DNA of 64,000 nucleotides, from positions 49,958,073 through 50,022,072 of the forward strand of contig CM067360.1 of NCBI GenBank assembly GCA_034401795.1, read 5' to 3'. The translations under genes and the position numbers were made by a program. The notes under the pieces were generated by a model. It was not told the origin of the DNA. It saw only the letters and a program-made list of their open reading frames with translations, and made no database searches. This stretch comes from Chaetoderma sp. LZ-2023a. Taxonomy: Eukaryota; Mollusca; Caudofoveata; Chaetodermatida; Chaetodermatidae. The number at the start of each line of letters is the position of its first letter. Positions within the stretch are counted from its first letter, which is position 1. This document shows, in pieces, positions 22,103 to 32,473 of this stretch.

Positions 22103-23165
22103 GTCCTTCTGGCAAGGAACTTAAGCATCATATCGACCGACCACACCGCGCAAACGTTACACCTACTGTTAGTACAGTGGAAACAGACATGGTCCTTGTA
22201 TAGAACCCGTACGATATGTGGCAATCGACACATGATGGCGGGGATGGCCTGGCCTATAAACCAAACCTACAATAAGCCAGCGGAACGAAACAAAAGTGCA
22301 AGGCAGACAATTAATTTTCAAATAATTTGACCATAAATTAACTGCAAACCCTCTCGCACCCCACCCCGCAACGTTACAGCAAAGATTGCATTGATTATGA
22401 CGACAAGAACGAAGCGGGCATAAATACACCCATAAATTGATCCTCCAGGAAGTATAACGGAACCAGGAATCATATCGCATAGCATTCGGGGTATATTTAC
22501 CAATCAATATAAATTATACTCCTAACGAAAGCCGACACGATATGTGAAGAAACAACAAAATGTAAACAAACTGCTGTAGCACACGGTAAAACCGCATACC
22601 ACGCATCACTCAAGAATTTTGACACCACCGATCATTGCAAACCGATCGTGATCACACGTAAACGTGACCATTCCAAAGTTTTCTGGTACCATTTTTAGTA
22701 CGCAGCACCCAGAACAAGATGCCCGAATTAATGAAAAAATTTTCTTCACATAAACATCCGAGCATCTCGGGTGTGACGTCACCCGCTCGGACCCTACGGA
22801 GAACGACGTCAGCCGATATTCGTGTTAGAAATACCGTAGCAAACACCTATTTTCATATCTGCCGATCGCCTGTTGGGATTTAAAGAAGGCGATCGTCTGG
22901 CATATCACGTTGTTAGCACACGTTCCAGATTCTATGGGGTCAGAAATTGGGACATGCGACACAACAAAATTTAGAGACCTAAGTCTTTTAACTATGGATA
23001 ATAAGGAATAATACAACCTGGTCATCATTGGCGGTATTCTCCATTTTATCCAGTTAGATCCTTTCAAGAACGCACAAACTATCAAATCACAGTATAAAAG
23101 ACTTAGATTTCTTTTAAAAAAACTTTAATCTTTCTCCTGCAAAAAAAATGTGGACAGCTCTTGTC
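22103..23165 (-). other. DIRS-B 5' untranslated region
   Basis: About 1 kb between the left terminal repeat and the first gag-like frame. Only short unsupported frames occur. A promoter is expected in or near the terminal repeat, but I see no decisive core motif. Confidence 0.5.
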
Positions 23166-23180
23166 GCTATGCAAACAAGA

Positions 23181-23325
23181 ATGAGCTCTATGGTAGACGG
23201 GTACTCGGCAGTTGGGAGCCGAGTACCCGGTTCCAAGGAGTCGGTAAAGCTTTCTAAGTCTATAGTCCTAGAGCCAGCTGTCAGGGCCAGCTGTGTATCA
23301 GAAAGTAACAGAATGGTGAGTATTG
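23181..23325 (-). repeat. DIRS-B inverted terminal repeat (5' copy)
   Basis: Reverse complement of 16314-16458 across all 145 positions I compared. It is followed by the 12-bp end-specific tip ATCGAAGGAGAA up to the array junction at 23337/23338. Confidence 0.9.
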
Positions 23326-23337
23326 ATCGAAGGAGAA

Positions 23338-23930
23338 CTGGCCTATCATCTGTTGTCATTTCCGGTTCCGGTTTTGCCCCTTTGCGGTTTCCGGTAATAG
23401 TAGTGTTTCTGCTTCCGGTATGAGAGGTGCTTGTCAGGGTCTGTTAGATCCAGTCGAACATCCGTTATTTTATCTGGTTACGGTTATTTCACTTCAGTTA
23501 TTGTAGTGGTGTTGAGAAAATGCTACAAGTTTGAGAGGTGCTTTCCGGGTTTGTTAGATCCAATCAAGCTTTTGTCTTCATTTTCCATTTCCAGTTTTTC
23601 GTTTCCGAGTATGTATCTACTTCCGGTAGGAGGGGTGCTTTTCCGGGTCTGTTAGATCCTGCCTAGCATCATACTTCCGTTTCCGGTTCCGGTTTCATTA
23701 TATCTGTTTCCGGTAGTAGTGCTTCTACTTCTGGTATGAGAAGTTTATATCTCCGGGTCTGTTAGATCCAGCTTAACTTCCAAATACCGTTTTTGTTTTA
23801 TCTATTGCCGGTAGTAGTGCTTTCACTTCCGGTTTGAGAGGTGTTGTCTGGGTCTGTTAGATCTGGATAGATACGTAATTCCGTTTCCAGTTTATCAGCT
23901 TTTACTGGCTCTCTTTCCGGGAGTTATTTT
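23338..23930 (+). repeat. TTCCGG-rich tandem array, right part
   Basis: It resumes with CTGGCCTATCATCTG, which completes the unit broken at 16276. About five more units of roughly 105 bp follow (TCTGTTAGATC at about 23440, 23548, 23653, 23758, 23861), with CTTCCGGTAGTAGT-like motifs that become more diverged rightward. Confidence 0.8.
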
Positions 23931-25600
23931 AGAGCTTAAGGTTATGAATTGCCTGATCGTTCAGATTCTTCTGCTGATAATATTTCCTTAGCTCGGATTC
24001 AATTTGCTTTGCGCTATTCTTCCTCTTCTTTTTTATTCTATGGTTGTTAGAATCACTTTAGTCTTGCTTTCCCTTTCTCTATTCGTTTTTCTGTTTATAA
24101 TAGTCTTGCTTTTATGTATTAGGTTCCCCTTTTTTCATCTTATCTTTTTCTCCTCTTTTTCTTCTAATTCTTTCCTTTTTTATTCTTTATCTTCTTCTTC
24201 ACTGTGGTCATCTATATCCTATTGTGTCTGGTTTTTTCTTTCTCAATATTTAGTTTTCTATTCATTGTCTCTGGTTTAGTGTGTTTTTGTGTCTTCGTTC
24301 TATCGCTCTTCTGTTTCAGCTAGTCTTTCTATTCCTGGGTCAGTCGAGATAGGGATCTGAGGAAGTTTTCCCGATTAGTGCCTATTCGGATGATTTGTCC
24401 TCCTTTCTTTTTTCAAATTTTTATTCTCAGTAATTAGTTCTCTATTTGCTGCCTTTGGTTTATTAATGTTCTGTTTGTTTTTGTAATCTGGGATTCCTCG
24501 TTCAATCGCTTTTCCATTTCCGTTGTTTTTTCTATTGTCTCTAGATTCTATTCTTGAATCAGTCGAGGTTCTAACCTGAGAAGTTTTTTTCCCTTCCGGG
24601 GTTGCTCGGATGATTGGTCCTCGTTTCTTTATTGGATTCCTTCTTGTCTCTCTTTTTCTTCAGGATGAGTTTTTTCTCGTCTGCCCAATTTTTCTTGTTC
24701 TAATGTTCTTTCAGTCTATTTCTAATCTGAAGAATTTTGCCAAAGTGGAATCTTCTGCAGATTCTTTATAGTTGGGAATCTGTTTGTAAGGCACAGTTTA
24801 AATCAGCTATCCTTCTAGCTCTTTTTTCGGAAGATGTTTTTTCTAGGAGCAGGAAGAGGTATTCAGAGTCCCTATGAGGTTTTTAGAAATCTCTAGCCAC
24901 TATCCTTGGCCTATGATATATTTGGTCAATCATCTTACTTATTTTTAGGGCTGATTCTGTCAGTAGTAGATCCTCCAAAGGATCTTCATTTTCTGTGTAG
25001 AGACTTCTTCTTTTTGAAAAACCCTCTTTAATCCTTCCATAGAGGAAGCGTCTCAGGCCTGTTGAGTTTGGTGCTTATCTTTCTAGGATAATTACCTATT
25101 CTTCTCTGTCTTTCGGTTCTAAGCCCGATTCGAGGAGGATGATTAATCTGACCCCTTATTTGCTCATTGTTGTAGATTCCAGGTCCGGCAGGCCTCCTCT
25201 TATCAGATGAGAAGGGGCTTGTGTTATTTCCTGATCTAGTCTTAGAGGTTGTTCCTTTAAGGGGTTCAGAGTAAGAGAACCTGAAGGGATGGTGCTAGCC
25301 TGGGTAGGCCCATCCTTTTCTCTTTATCATATTTTATCTCTTCGTCTTCCATTTCCTTAGGATCTGTTACTCCTTTCCCCCCCCCCCCCCCCGCCCCCTT
25401 TTTCCCAGCGGTCTAGTAGGAGGGCGCCTGTTTCTAATTTTGGGAGACTTGGTAAGCCCTCGTTCAGGTCTCCTGATTCAGAGATCATCGATGGGGTTTT
25501 TCGCTCCTATTGGATTTTCATCGTCCTTTGTCCGTCATTTCTAGGTGGTCTTTCATTCCTTCCTTGTGAAAATGGGAGCCCTAGAGGACGAGTTGGAGTT
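23931..25600 (+). other. DIRS-A degraded interior, strongly T-rich
   Basis: The plus strand is dominated by T, with few A, and no frame longer than 91 codons. The 24004-24279 frame is hydrophobic because of the T-rich composition alone. Position between the array and the RT remnant suggests degraded gag and RT N-terminal sequence. I cannot align it. Confidence 0.5.
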
Positions 25601-25920
25601 CATGATTCTAAGTAGTCCTTAGAATTTGTTCCAATTGGGAGCACCAAGAAGTTGGGTGGATGGCGTCCGATCTCAATCTGAAGGGTTTTTTTGAGTTTTT
25701 TCCTCTTATCTTCAATATTCTAGATGGAGGACTTATCTCAGTTTTTGCCAGTCTGAATCCGGGCATGTGATTCTTCTCCATAAAGATATTGGACGTTTTA
25801 CTACTTGTTTTCATCCACCCTTCGTGCCATCAATTCTGCCATGGCAGGTTTATTTTATGGTCGTTCTATTTACCTTCACGTTTATATAAACGACTCGCTA
25901 GTATAAGTAGAGCTTTTTAT
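25600..25920 (+). pseudogene. DIRS-A reverse transcriptase remnant
   Basis: KKLGGWRPIS at 25646-25675 matches the fingers motif seen in DIRS-B (TGGWRPILN). Then NSAMAGLFYGRSIYLHVYIN, with the catalytic box reading YIND at 25883-25894 in place of YxDD (Asp to Asn). It is followed within five codons by a stop. The two motifs are at the spacing expected of an RT core, in broken frames. The element could not make active RT from this copy. Confidence 0.7.
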
Positions 25921-27446
25921 TAATTCTAGCAGTTTCATTCCAGAGAACTGCAGTCTGGAATGCAGCCTAGGTCGGATTGTAATTCTCTTAAAAGTCAAGT
26001 CTTCTTCTCTGGTGTTGGTTTTTCTCAGATGCTTCCCATGAGAGGGGGAACAGTCTGGGATCACCTGTTCAGAGGGCCAGTTTCTAAGGTCAGTTGTCAA
26101 TCGATTCTCAAGCATAGGGATTGTTCCCTCTTAGATTTTTTGCGTCCTGTCGGTATGCTAAAATTTCCTCTTGCAGCCCCCCTTTTCCCGGATTTCAGGC
26201 ATTGGTGGTGGACGCTCTGTTTCAGTCCTTGTTAGGGTTGTTTGATTATGCGTTTCCTCCATCTTTCTTGATTCCGTTGCTCGTGAGGTAGGTCAGGGAT
26301 CAGATTTGAGAAGTTCTTCTGATAGCTCCCTTTTGAAGTTTTGACCAAAGTGGATCTGCGTTGCAGATTTCCTTTTTCTTTTTCTCTTTTTCTTTTGTCT
26401 CTGGGTAGTCTTCACTTGTCTTCTTCCAGTCTCCCCGGACCTCATGTCTAAAGTAAGAGTTTAGTGTATTCATTCAGTCTCATGAATTTGCAGTCGGTAT
26501 CTTTGGAGAGTTTTGTCTGTTTGATCCCTGAGACTAGAATTTCTGCGAGTTCTCGGGACATCAGTATTTCTGCCAGGAGGGAGTCAGCTCGTAGAGTTTT
26601 CAAGGTCTGTCTTAAAACTTTAGAAGTATGGTGTGCAGACCTTAGTCTCTTGACAGATCCTGTTTTTGGCATCCGTGCCTAGGTGTTGATTCTGGGGACG
26701 GTCTAGTCTTATATCCTAGAAGGGATTTCTTTAAATCAAAAATTCAATCTAACCATCTCCTATCTAAGCCAGTTATTTTAAAAATTGTAACTTCCTTTTC
26801 ACCGTCTGACTGACTTCAGTATATTGACAGTTTTTTAAAAAGTTTCAACCGTTCTACTGATTTTTTAGAGATCCAATCTATCCCATTTCTGGGTCCTGTA
26901 TGCAGAGGAGGTAGTTAGACCAGTCTCTAGCTTTCTATGGCGAGATGGAATTCTGAGACCGTTGTTTTGAGATGGCTTCCTCTGATCATATTAATCTTTC
27001 TCACATTTAAGCTCATGAACTTAGAGGGAAGGCTCCCTCTTTCGCTTTCGCTGGCTCTTCTTTATTTGGGGTAATGCAAGTCGTAAGATGGAAATCCGAG
27101 CCTTTTACCTCCTTTTTATTTATAATATCAGAGCACAGTGGCATTCATTTTAGATATATCATGTTTCTATCTAAAAGGCTGAAGACCATTTACCAATCTT
27201 ACTACTCAATTTCCGTTAAGACTGTTTGTCTGCGTGAGATGGTGAGTTTTTTCATTGGTTTATTATTTATTTCTTTAAGTTTAAAGAAATCATTGTTTGT
27301 TAATCACTGTGTGATTAATTAAGATGTACCATTTTGTTATGTTGTTAACATTTGGTTACGTTCTGTTTGATTTTTATCCTTGCTTATGGATTCTCAAATC
27401 TCCACCCACCTAAGTTTCACAGTGGGGCACTGACCAAATCTACGGG
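25921..27446 (+). other. DIRS-A degraded RNase H/recombinase region
   Basis: By position this should hold RNase H and tyrosine recombinase. The frame 25960-26235 may include RNase H-like residues, but I cannot name catalytic boxes with confidence. The strand remains T-rich to about 27000. Confidence 0.4.
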
Positions 27447-27575
27447 TTTAGCAAGTGGTGATTGAACGGGCAAGATGTTTTTGTGGTGTAATAACAACCC
27501 CAACAGACCCCCCTTTAGTGGGTTGGTCTGTAGTTTTATTAACCACTATAAAAACATACTTACCATTCAATCACT
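27447..27575 (+). repeat. DIRS-A internal complementary region (ICR)
   Basis: 27447-27497 is the reverse complement of 12871-12921 (2 mismatches in 51). 27498-27574 is the reverse complement of 27890-27966 with no mismatch that I can find. The joint reads GTAATAACAA then CCCCAACAGA, so it fixes both ends of DIRS-A. Confidence 0.92.
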
Positions 27576-27639
27576 ATGACCCGGCCTCAGCCACCCCGCA
27601 TGGGAATGATTTGAGAATCTAGTCAGGATATATGGCACT

Positions 27640-27966
27640 TAAATTTAGAAATGTGAATCTGTTTCCCATTTGGGATCTATTGCGCATGCGCAGGTGCGCT
27701 TAGTGACAGGCGTCACCAAGGAGTGAGTACAGACTGGTGCCAGTCTATACTGAGGCTTATGCTGGGGGTTCCCTCACCAGTAGCCTGGTTACGGGTATGC
27801 ATGGTGATGATATACGCATAAGGGAGTATGTAAGCGAGCATAAAAATTCTATTATGGTAGCTAAATGCAGATATTTGATTTAGCAAGTAGTGATTGAATG
27901 GTAAGTATGTTTTTATAGTGGTTAATAAAACTACAGACCAACCCACTAAAGGGGGGTCTGTTGGGG
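27640..27966 (-). repeat. DIRS-A right inverted terminal repeat
   Basis: Inverted match to 12901-13145, including ACGGGTATGCATGGTGATGA and the TGCGCATGCGCA palindrome at 27681-27692. The last 70 bp are specific to this end and finish AGGGGGGTCTGTTGGGG. Confidence 0.88.
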
Positions 27967-28444
27967 ATTTTCTTCAGATGAAATTTAAAGATTGACTCAT
28001 TTCCTTGACTCTTGTAACAGTTTTCCATTAAGTACATGTTGAGAGACTGACAGACAGACAGACAAATAGGTGAATAAACGCAAGTGAAACACCTCCTGTA
28101 TGGGGCTAGAACAATTATGTGCATACTAAGCTACCAGTCACCTTGCATATATAGTGCTATAATTGCCTCACATCTAGACAAACCTTACCTGTTTTTCAAT
28201 AGTACGACAGATGTTACCATTTTGTCAATGACTGACTAACTACTCCCTCAATGGTGTAATATGATCAAGGGTAGCAGATTTAAGCAGATATTATTCTGGA
28301 GAATTTACTTATATTTGACTCATTTAATGTATTGTCAGCAAATCTTTGGTAACCTATTTTTCATGGAAATTTGGTCTTTTTCCGTAATCAGTAAATATAT
28401 CACTGAGACTTGAGGATCTTCTGGACATTGCACATTAAGTTTGT
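27967..28444. other. No gene recognised
   Basis: A GACAGACAGACA microsatellite lies at about 28050. Otherwise A/T-rich intergenic DNA flanking DIRS-A. Confidence 0.5.
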
Positions 28445-28785
28445 TTAACCCTTTAAGCCTTGAATTTGTTCAAGAAAATGTAAATATTTTCAAAGAAAAT
28501 TTCTATTTGTAAACCAAGAGAAGACTATTTTTGAAAGTTTATCACTGGAATGACTGGCTTAGTTATCGAGCCAGTCATTCCAGTGGTAAATCTTTTTCAA
28601 AGAAAATGTCAATTTGCAAACCAAGAGAAGACTATTTTTTAAAGTTTATCACTGGAATCACTGGCTCAGTTATCGAGCCAGTCATTCCAGTTGTAAATTT
28701 TCAAAAATAGTCTTCTCTTGGTCTGCAAATTGACATTTCTCAAGGCCACTGTAGAAGCCATTTTTGGCTGATAAAAGTGTTAAAG
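28445..28785 (-). mobile_element. M1 foldback MITE with an internal duplication
   Basis: It starts TTAACCCTTTAAGCCTTGAA. The segment AACCAAGAGAAGACTATTTT through GTTATCGAGCCAGTCATTCC occurs twice (about 28515-28585 and 28620-28690) before the final arm. It carries three to four hairpin-capable arms instead of two. Confidence 0.75.
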
Positions 28786-28823
28786 AAAACCTTATTTAAC
28801 CAAAGTTTTCATATTTCATCTAT

Positions 28824-29061
28824 TTAACCATTTCATGGCGAAGCCAGCCAAAAACAATCTCTGCAGTGGTCTTGAGGAATGTCCATCTGCGGGTAAAGAG
28901 AACAGTATTTTTGAAAATTTACCACGAATGGCGTGTTCAATAATCTATCTAGTCACTCCAGTGGTAAATTTACAAAAATACTCTTCTATTTACCTGCAGA
29001 TGGACATGCAATAAGGAAATACTTTTATTTTCTTGCTCAAATTTGCTCAGCAAAGAGTTAA
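28824..29061 (+). mobile_element. M1 foldback MITE, divergent
   Basis: It starts TTAACCATTTCATGGCGAAG and ends CAAAGAGTTAA. The arms contain TGTCCATCTGCGGGTAAAGA and its complement TTACCTGCAGATGGACA. It forms a subfamily distinct from the 12.5-kb copies. Confidence 0.7.
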
Positions 29062-30390
29062 AAACATAATGGCGGGTGTGCTATGTCCTGCTCTAAGTCA
29101 CTAAGATTACTGACAGATATTTTACCATGATCTTTTTGCATTCTAGTGAAAGTTATCATTATCCATAAGCCTACTCATGGTCAGTTACTGAAAATGTACG
29201 TCTATTGGTAGTGTAACGACGCTATTCGCCACGTATCAATGGGTTACACTGGGGGATATTAGCTGTTTGGCAATAGCTCCGCTACACTTCAGGATGAGGC
29301 GACAGGCGAAGACACTCTAATAAATAATAAGCAAGATCGTGCTTCAAATGTTACTGATACTAAACTTTAATAACTCGAAAATTTACTTCTAAATATGTAC
29401 TGGTGATAACTTTATAAACACTAAATATATCTATATCTAGAAATCTATCTTTAAATCTGTACTCTCACTGAATCTCTCACTCGTTCTCTCTCTCCCATTC
29501 TCTACATTCATGCTCATTTTATAACTGGCTGTATCTAAGCAAACAAAACAAAACAAGTTAGAAACATTTAAAGCGTGTCTATAACAATTTCTAAAGAACA
29601 ATTCCAAACTTGCTAGTACTTGCTACATACATTTATGAATTAAAATTAAATAGATATTATTACCCATTTCATTCTCTATATATTGTCACAATGTGGTTAA
29701 GGAAATAAAATGAGAACCTGATGATTATTTCGAAAGCAATCGGGACGAAAGTTGTTATGCCATAGGCAGCAACAACTTTCAGGCAAATAACTTTCAAAAT
29801 ACTCAGCAGGCCTCGTACCATAATCCCATGAAACCGGTTTGTGCTATTTCAGAATGAAAAGGGTTTATCTGTTCAACTAGCTGGCCACTGGTGATTGAGG
29901 CTATTGTTCTCCAGGCTAGTGTTTACAGGCATTGCCAAGCTTGATCTAATGGTCATAATTAAAACCATTCTATTTAAAAATCACTGCTATAATATAATTC
30001 CTATATCTGTTTTATTAACACCATAATAGTAGTATCATATAACTGGCTTTGGCTAGTATTGATATTTTAGCACTGTGCTTCTTCAACTTTACCATGTTAA
30101 TGGTCAATGGGTTGATCAAGAAAATCTACATCTTTTCTTAGTAAATGTCCATTAGCAAGCCAAGACAAGGCTATTTTTGAAAGTTGTTCCCTGGAATGAC
30201 GTACTCAAACCAGTCATTCCAGTAATAAGTTTTCACAAATTATCTCTACTTGGCCTCTAAATGGTAATTTTTAGCTGGCTAATATCAGAATTATGCCGTG
30301 TCATTCTAGAAGCATTTGATGCCATATTGTCCTGAGAAAAATTGATCTATTTGGAAGGGCTCACCTGATGACGCAATGGACCGTTCCATT
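29062..30390. other. No gene; M2-like hairpin and M1 fragment
   Basis: A hairpin at 29719-29810 has CGAAAGTTGTTATG and AGCAACAACTTTC arms, flanked by GATTATTTCGAAAGCAATC and its partner AATAACTTTCAAAATACTCA. It resembles the palindrome at 62534. An M1 fragment lies at about 30148-30275 (TGTCCATTAGCAAGCCAAGA). No coding region is seen. Confidence 0.5.
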
Positions 30391-32473
30391 TTTAACTCAT
30401 TTGGCCTGAAGGGCCAAGTGAGTTTATGCCATGGCCACCGTTCGTCCGTCCATCCGTCCGTCATCCGTCAACTTTTGCTTTAAAACGCTACTTTCCCTTA
30501 ACCAATAGACAGACTTTAACCAAATTTGGGTCAAATGATCCTATTGGGCTTGGCTCCAGAACTTCCATTCAGAATTTTGGTTCCTCAACTTTTTTGGTCA
30601 AAATCTTAGATTTAATTAAAGATTTACCCGAAATGGTCAAAATGCTTCTTCTTAACATTTTGATAGATTTCAACCAAATGTGGCTGAAAGTACTCAATGG
30701 TTGAAGGCTCCAGAACTTCCATTCAGAATTTTGGTTCATCAATTTTTTGGGTCAAAATCTGAGATTTTATGAAAAATGTACTGGAAATTGTCAAAAGGCT
30801 TCTCCTTACCATTCATAGCGATTTCAACCAAATTTGGCTCAAAGGTCCCTATGATCCAGATCTTCTGTTCAGAATTTTGATTCAACAATTTTTGGGGTGA
30901 AAATCTGAGATTTTATGAAAATTGTACTGGAAATTGTCAAATTTCTTCTTCTTACCATTCTGAGCGATTTCTACCAAATTTGACTGAAAGGACCAATGGT
31001 CGTAGGCTCCATAACCTCCATTCAGAATTTTGATTCATCAGTTTCTTGGGTGAAAATTTTAAATTTTATGAAAAAATAAACCAAAAATTGTCAAATTGCT
31101 TCTTCTCCTTACCATTCTGAGCGATTTCAACCAAATTTGGCTGAAAGGACCAATGGTCGTAGGCTCCAAACCATACATTCGGAATTTTGATTCATCAATT
31201 TTTTGGGTGAAAATCAGATTTTATGAAAAATGTACCGGAAATTGTCAAATTGCTTCTTCTCCTTACCATTCTGAGCGATTTCAACCAAATTTGGGGGAAA
31301 GGATCCTGTGGTGATGGGATCTAGAATTTCCGTACAGCATTTTATTTCATCAATTTTTTAGGCCCAAAATCTTAGATTTTATTTTAAATGTACTGGAAAT
31401 TGTCAAATAGACCTTTCCCACATTAGCGTATTTTGTGAAAATACCTTCCCGGAATGCATCACGCATACCACTTCCGGCTGGTAACAGCGATAGCAGATGT
31501 GCAAACAGCCTTACTTTACTATGGGAATCAGATACAGTGCATTTTAGGCAGTGCATATGAGAAAATATGTTCATAATATTTTTGAAATCATACATCATTG
31601 GAAAGCTAAGCCAATTTTCTATACATGACTGTATTTGTTTTTAAAGTTTTATAAAATTGAATACACTTGATTGCAATTTTAAAATATCCCCTATTGTCCA
31701 CTTGATTTAATGAATCTAAGTTGACTGGTGTATTTTATATACACAAATAATTCAATGAAAACGTTACAAAAATGTAAAAAATAATGCATTAATGTTTCGG
31801 CAATTGAATGCGCTTTCCAATGATATATGATTTAAATAATATAATGATTTTAGTTTGTCATAGGAACGGTTTAGATTGCGGTGTATTTTAGTGCAAAAGT
31901 AACTCAATGCGGGTCAGCGGCTTGTTGGCGGCGGTACCAGCCAGCAGTTTTTCTCTGAGCGTTGATTTAAGGGGATCCCGGCGTAATGACATCAATGTGG
32001 GAAAGGTTTCTTCTTTACATCTTGACCGGTTTTAACCACATTAGGCTGAAAGGATCCTATGGCCATAGGCTCTTAAGAACTTCCATTCAGAATTTTGATT
32101 CATCAGTTTTTTGCGTGAAAATCTGAGATTTTTATAAAGAAGGTACAGGAAATTGTCAAATTGCTACTCCTCCTTAGCTACTTGACATATTTCAACCAAA
32201 TTTCACTAATGTAATCTATGGTTGTAGGCTCTAGAAATTCCATTCAGAATTTTGATTGATCAATTTTTTTGGGTGAAAATCTTAGATTTTATTAAAAATT
32301 TGCCAGAAATTGTCAAAACGCTTATCCTTAGTTGCTTAACATATTTCAACCAAGTTTGACTAGAGTGACCTTATCAAGGTAGACTAGAATTTCTATTCAG
32401 AATTTTGATTGGTCAATTTTTTGGGTGGCCATCTTGGATTTTCCGAAAATTATCCATCATTCTATTTAAATGC
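30391..32473 (+). mobile_element. HINE1 copy, about 153-bp tandem units
   Basis: The 5' tip AACTCATTTGGCC ... GGCCAAGTGAGTT forms a hairpin, followed by GTCCGTCCATCCGTCCGTCA and then nine tandem units with TTCAACCAAATTTGGCTGAA, CAGAATTTTGATTCATCAAT and GAAATTGTCAAA. The spacing is about 150-155 bp. A TIR MITE (31412-32006) is inserted between units. The 3' hairpin tip is missing; the copy stops at about 32473 in DIRS-C sequence. Open frames inside are repeat translations. Confidence 0.8.
31412..32006. mobile_element. 595-bp TIR MITE inside HINE1
   Basis: The terminal inverted repeat is CCTTTCCCACATT and AATGTGGGAAAGG. Subterminal inverted sequence (CATCATTGGAAAGC near 31588 and GCTTTCCAATGAT near 31813) supports one element. 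It splits a HINE1 unit between TGTCAAATAGA and TTTCTTCTTTACATC. No transposase is encoded. I cannot assign a superfamily. Confidence 0.75.

Larger units (their letters stand above)
16277..23337 (-). mobile_element. DIRS-B: DIRS-like retrotransposon inserted in the TTCCGG array
   Basis: The element is 7,061 bp, read on the minus strand. Its ends are ACTCACC-containing inverted repeats with end-specific tips: TTCTCCTTCGATC at its 5' end and GAAATTTCCTGCA at its 3' end. The ICR at 16527-16628 contains exactly these two tips joined (CCTGCA followed by TTCTCC), as expected for a DIRS circle junction. Flanking array sequence reads TCTGTTAGAT on one side and CTGGCCTATC on the other. Together they rebuild an uninterrupted array unit, so there is no duplication and no deletion. 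Coding order is gag, then RT, RNase H and tyrosine recombinase, all with frame damage. Confidence 0.95.
12871..27966 (+). mobile_element. DIRS-A: DIRS-like retrotransposon, nested insertions inside
   Basis: The left end TTGTTATTACACCAC and right end CTGTTGGGG are placed by the ICR at 27447-27575. The ICR contains the reverse complement of the first 51 bp (2 mismatches) joined directly to the reverse complement of the last 77 bp (no mismatch that I can see). The span is 15.1 kb. Removing DIRS-B (7,061 bp) and the T1 transposon (1,056 bp) leaves about 7.0 kb. Contents in order: left ITR, T1 insertion, TTCCGG tandem array holding DIRS-B, T-rich degraded coding DNA with RT motifs at 25646-25894, ICR, right ITR. 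DIRS elements move by reverse transcription to a circle and tyrosine-recombinase integration, which needs no target duplication. No intact reading frame remains. Confidence 0.85.

Noticed and set aside
20794..22124. Plus-strand frames of 188 and 272 codons
   Set aside because: Antisense to the GC-rich gag-like region of DIRS-B; shadows of that composition.
24004..24279. 91-codon hydrophobic protein
   Set aside because: Hydrophobicity follows from the T-rich strand; no signal or family pattern.
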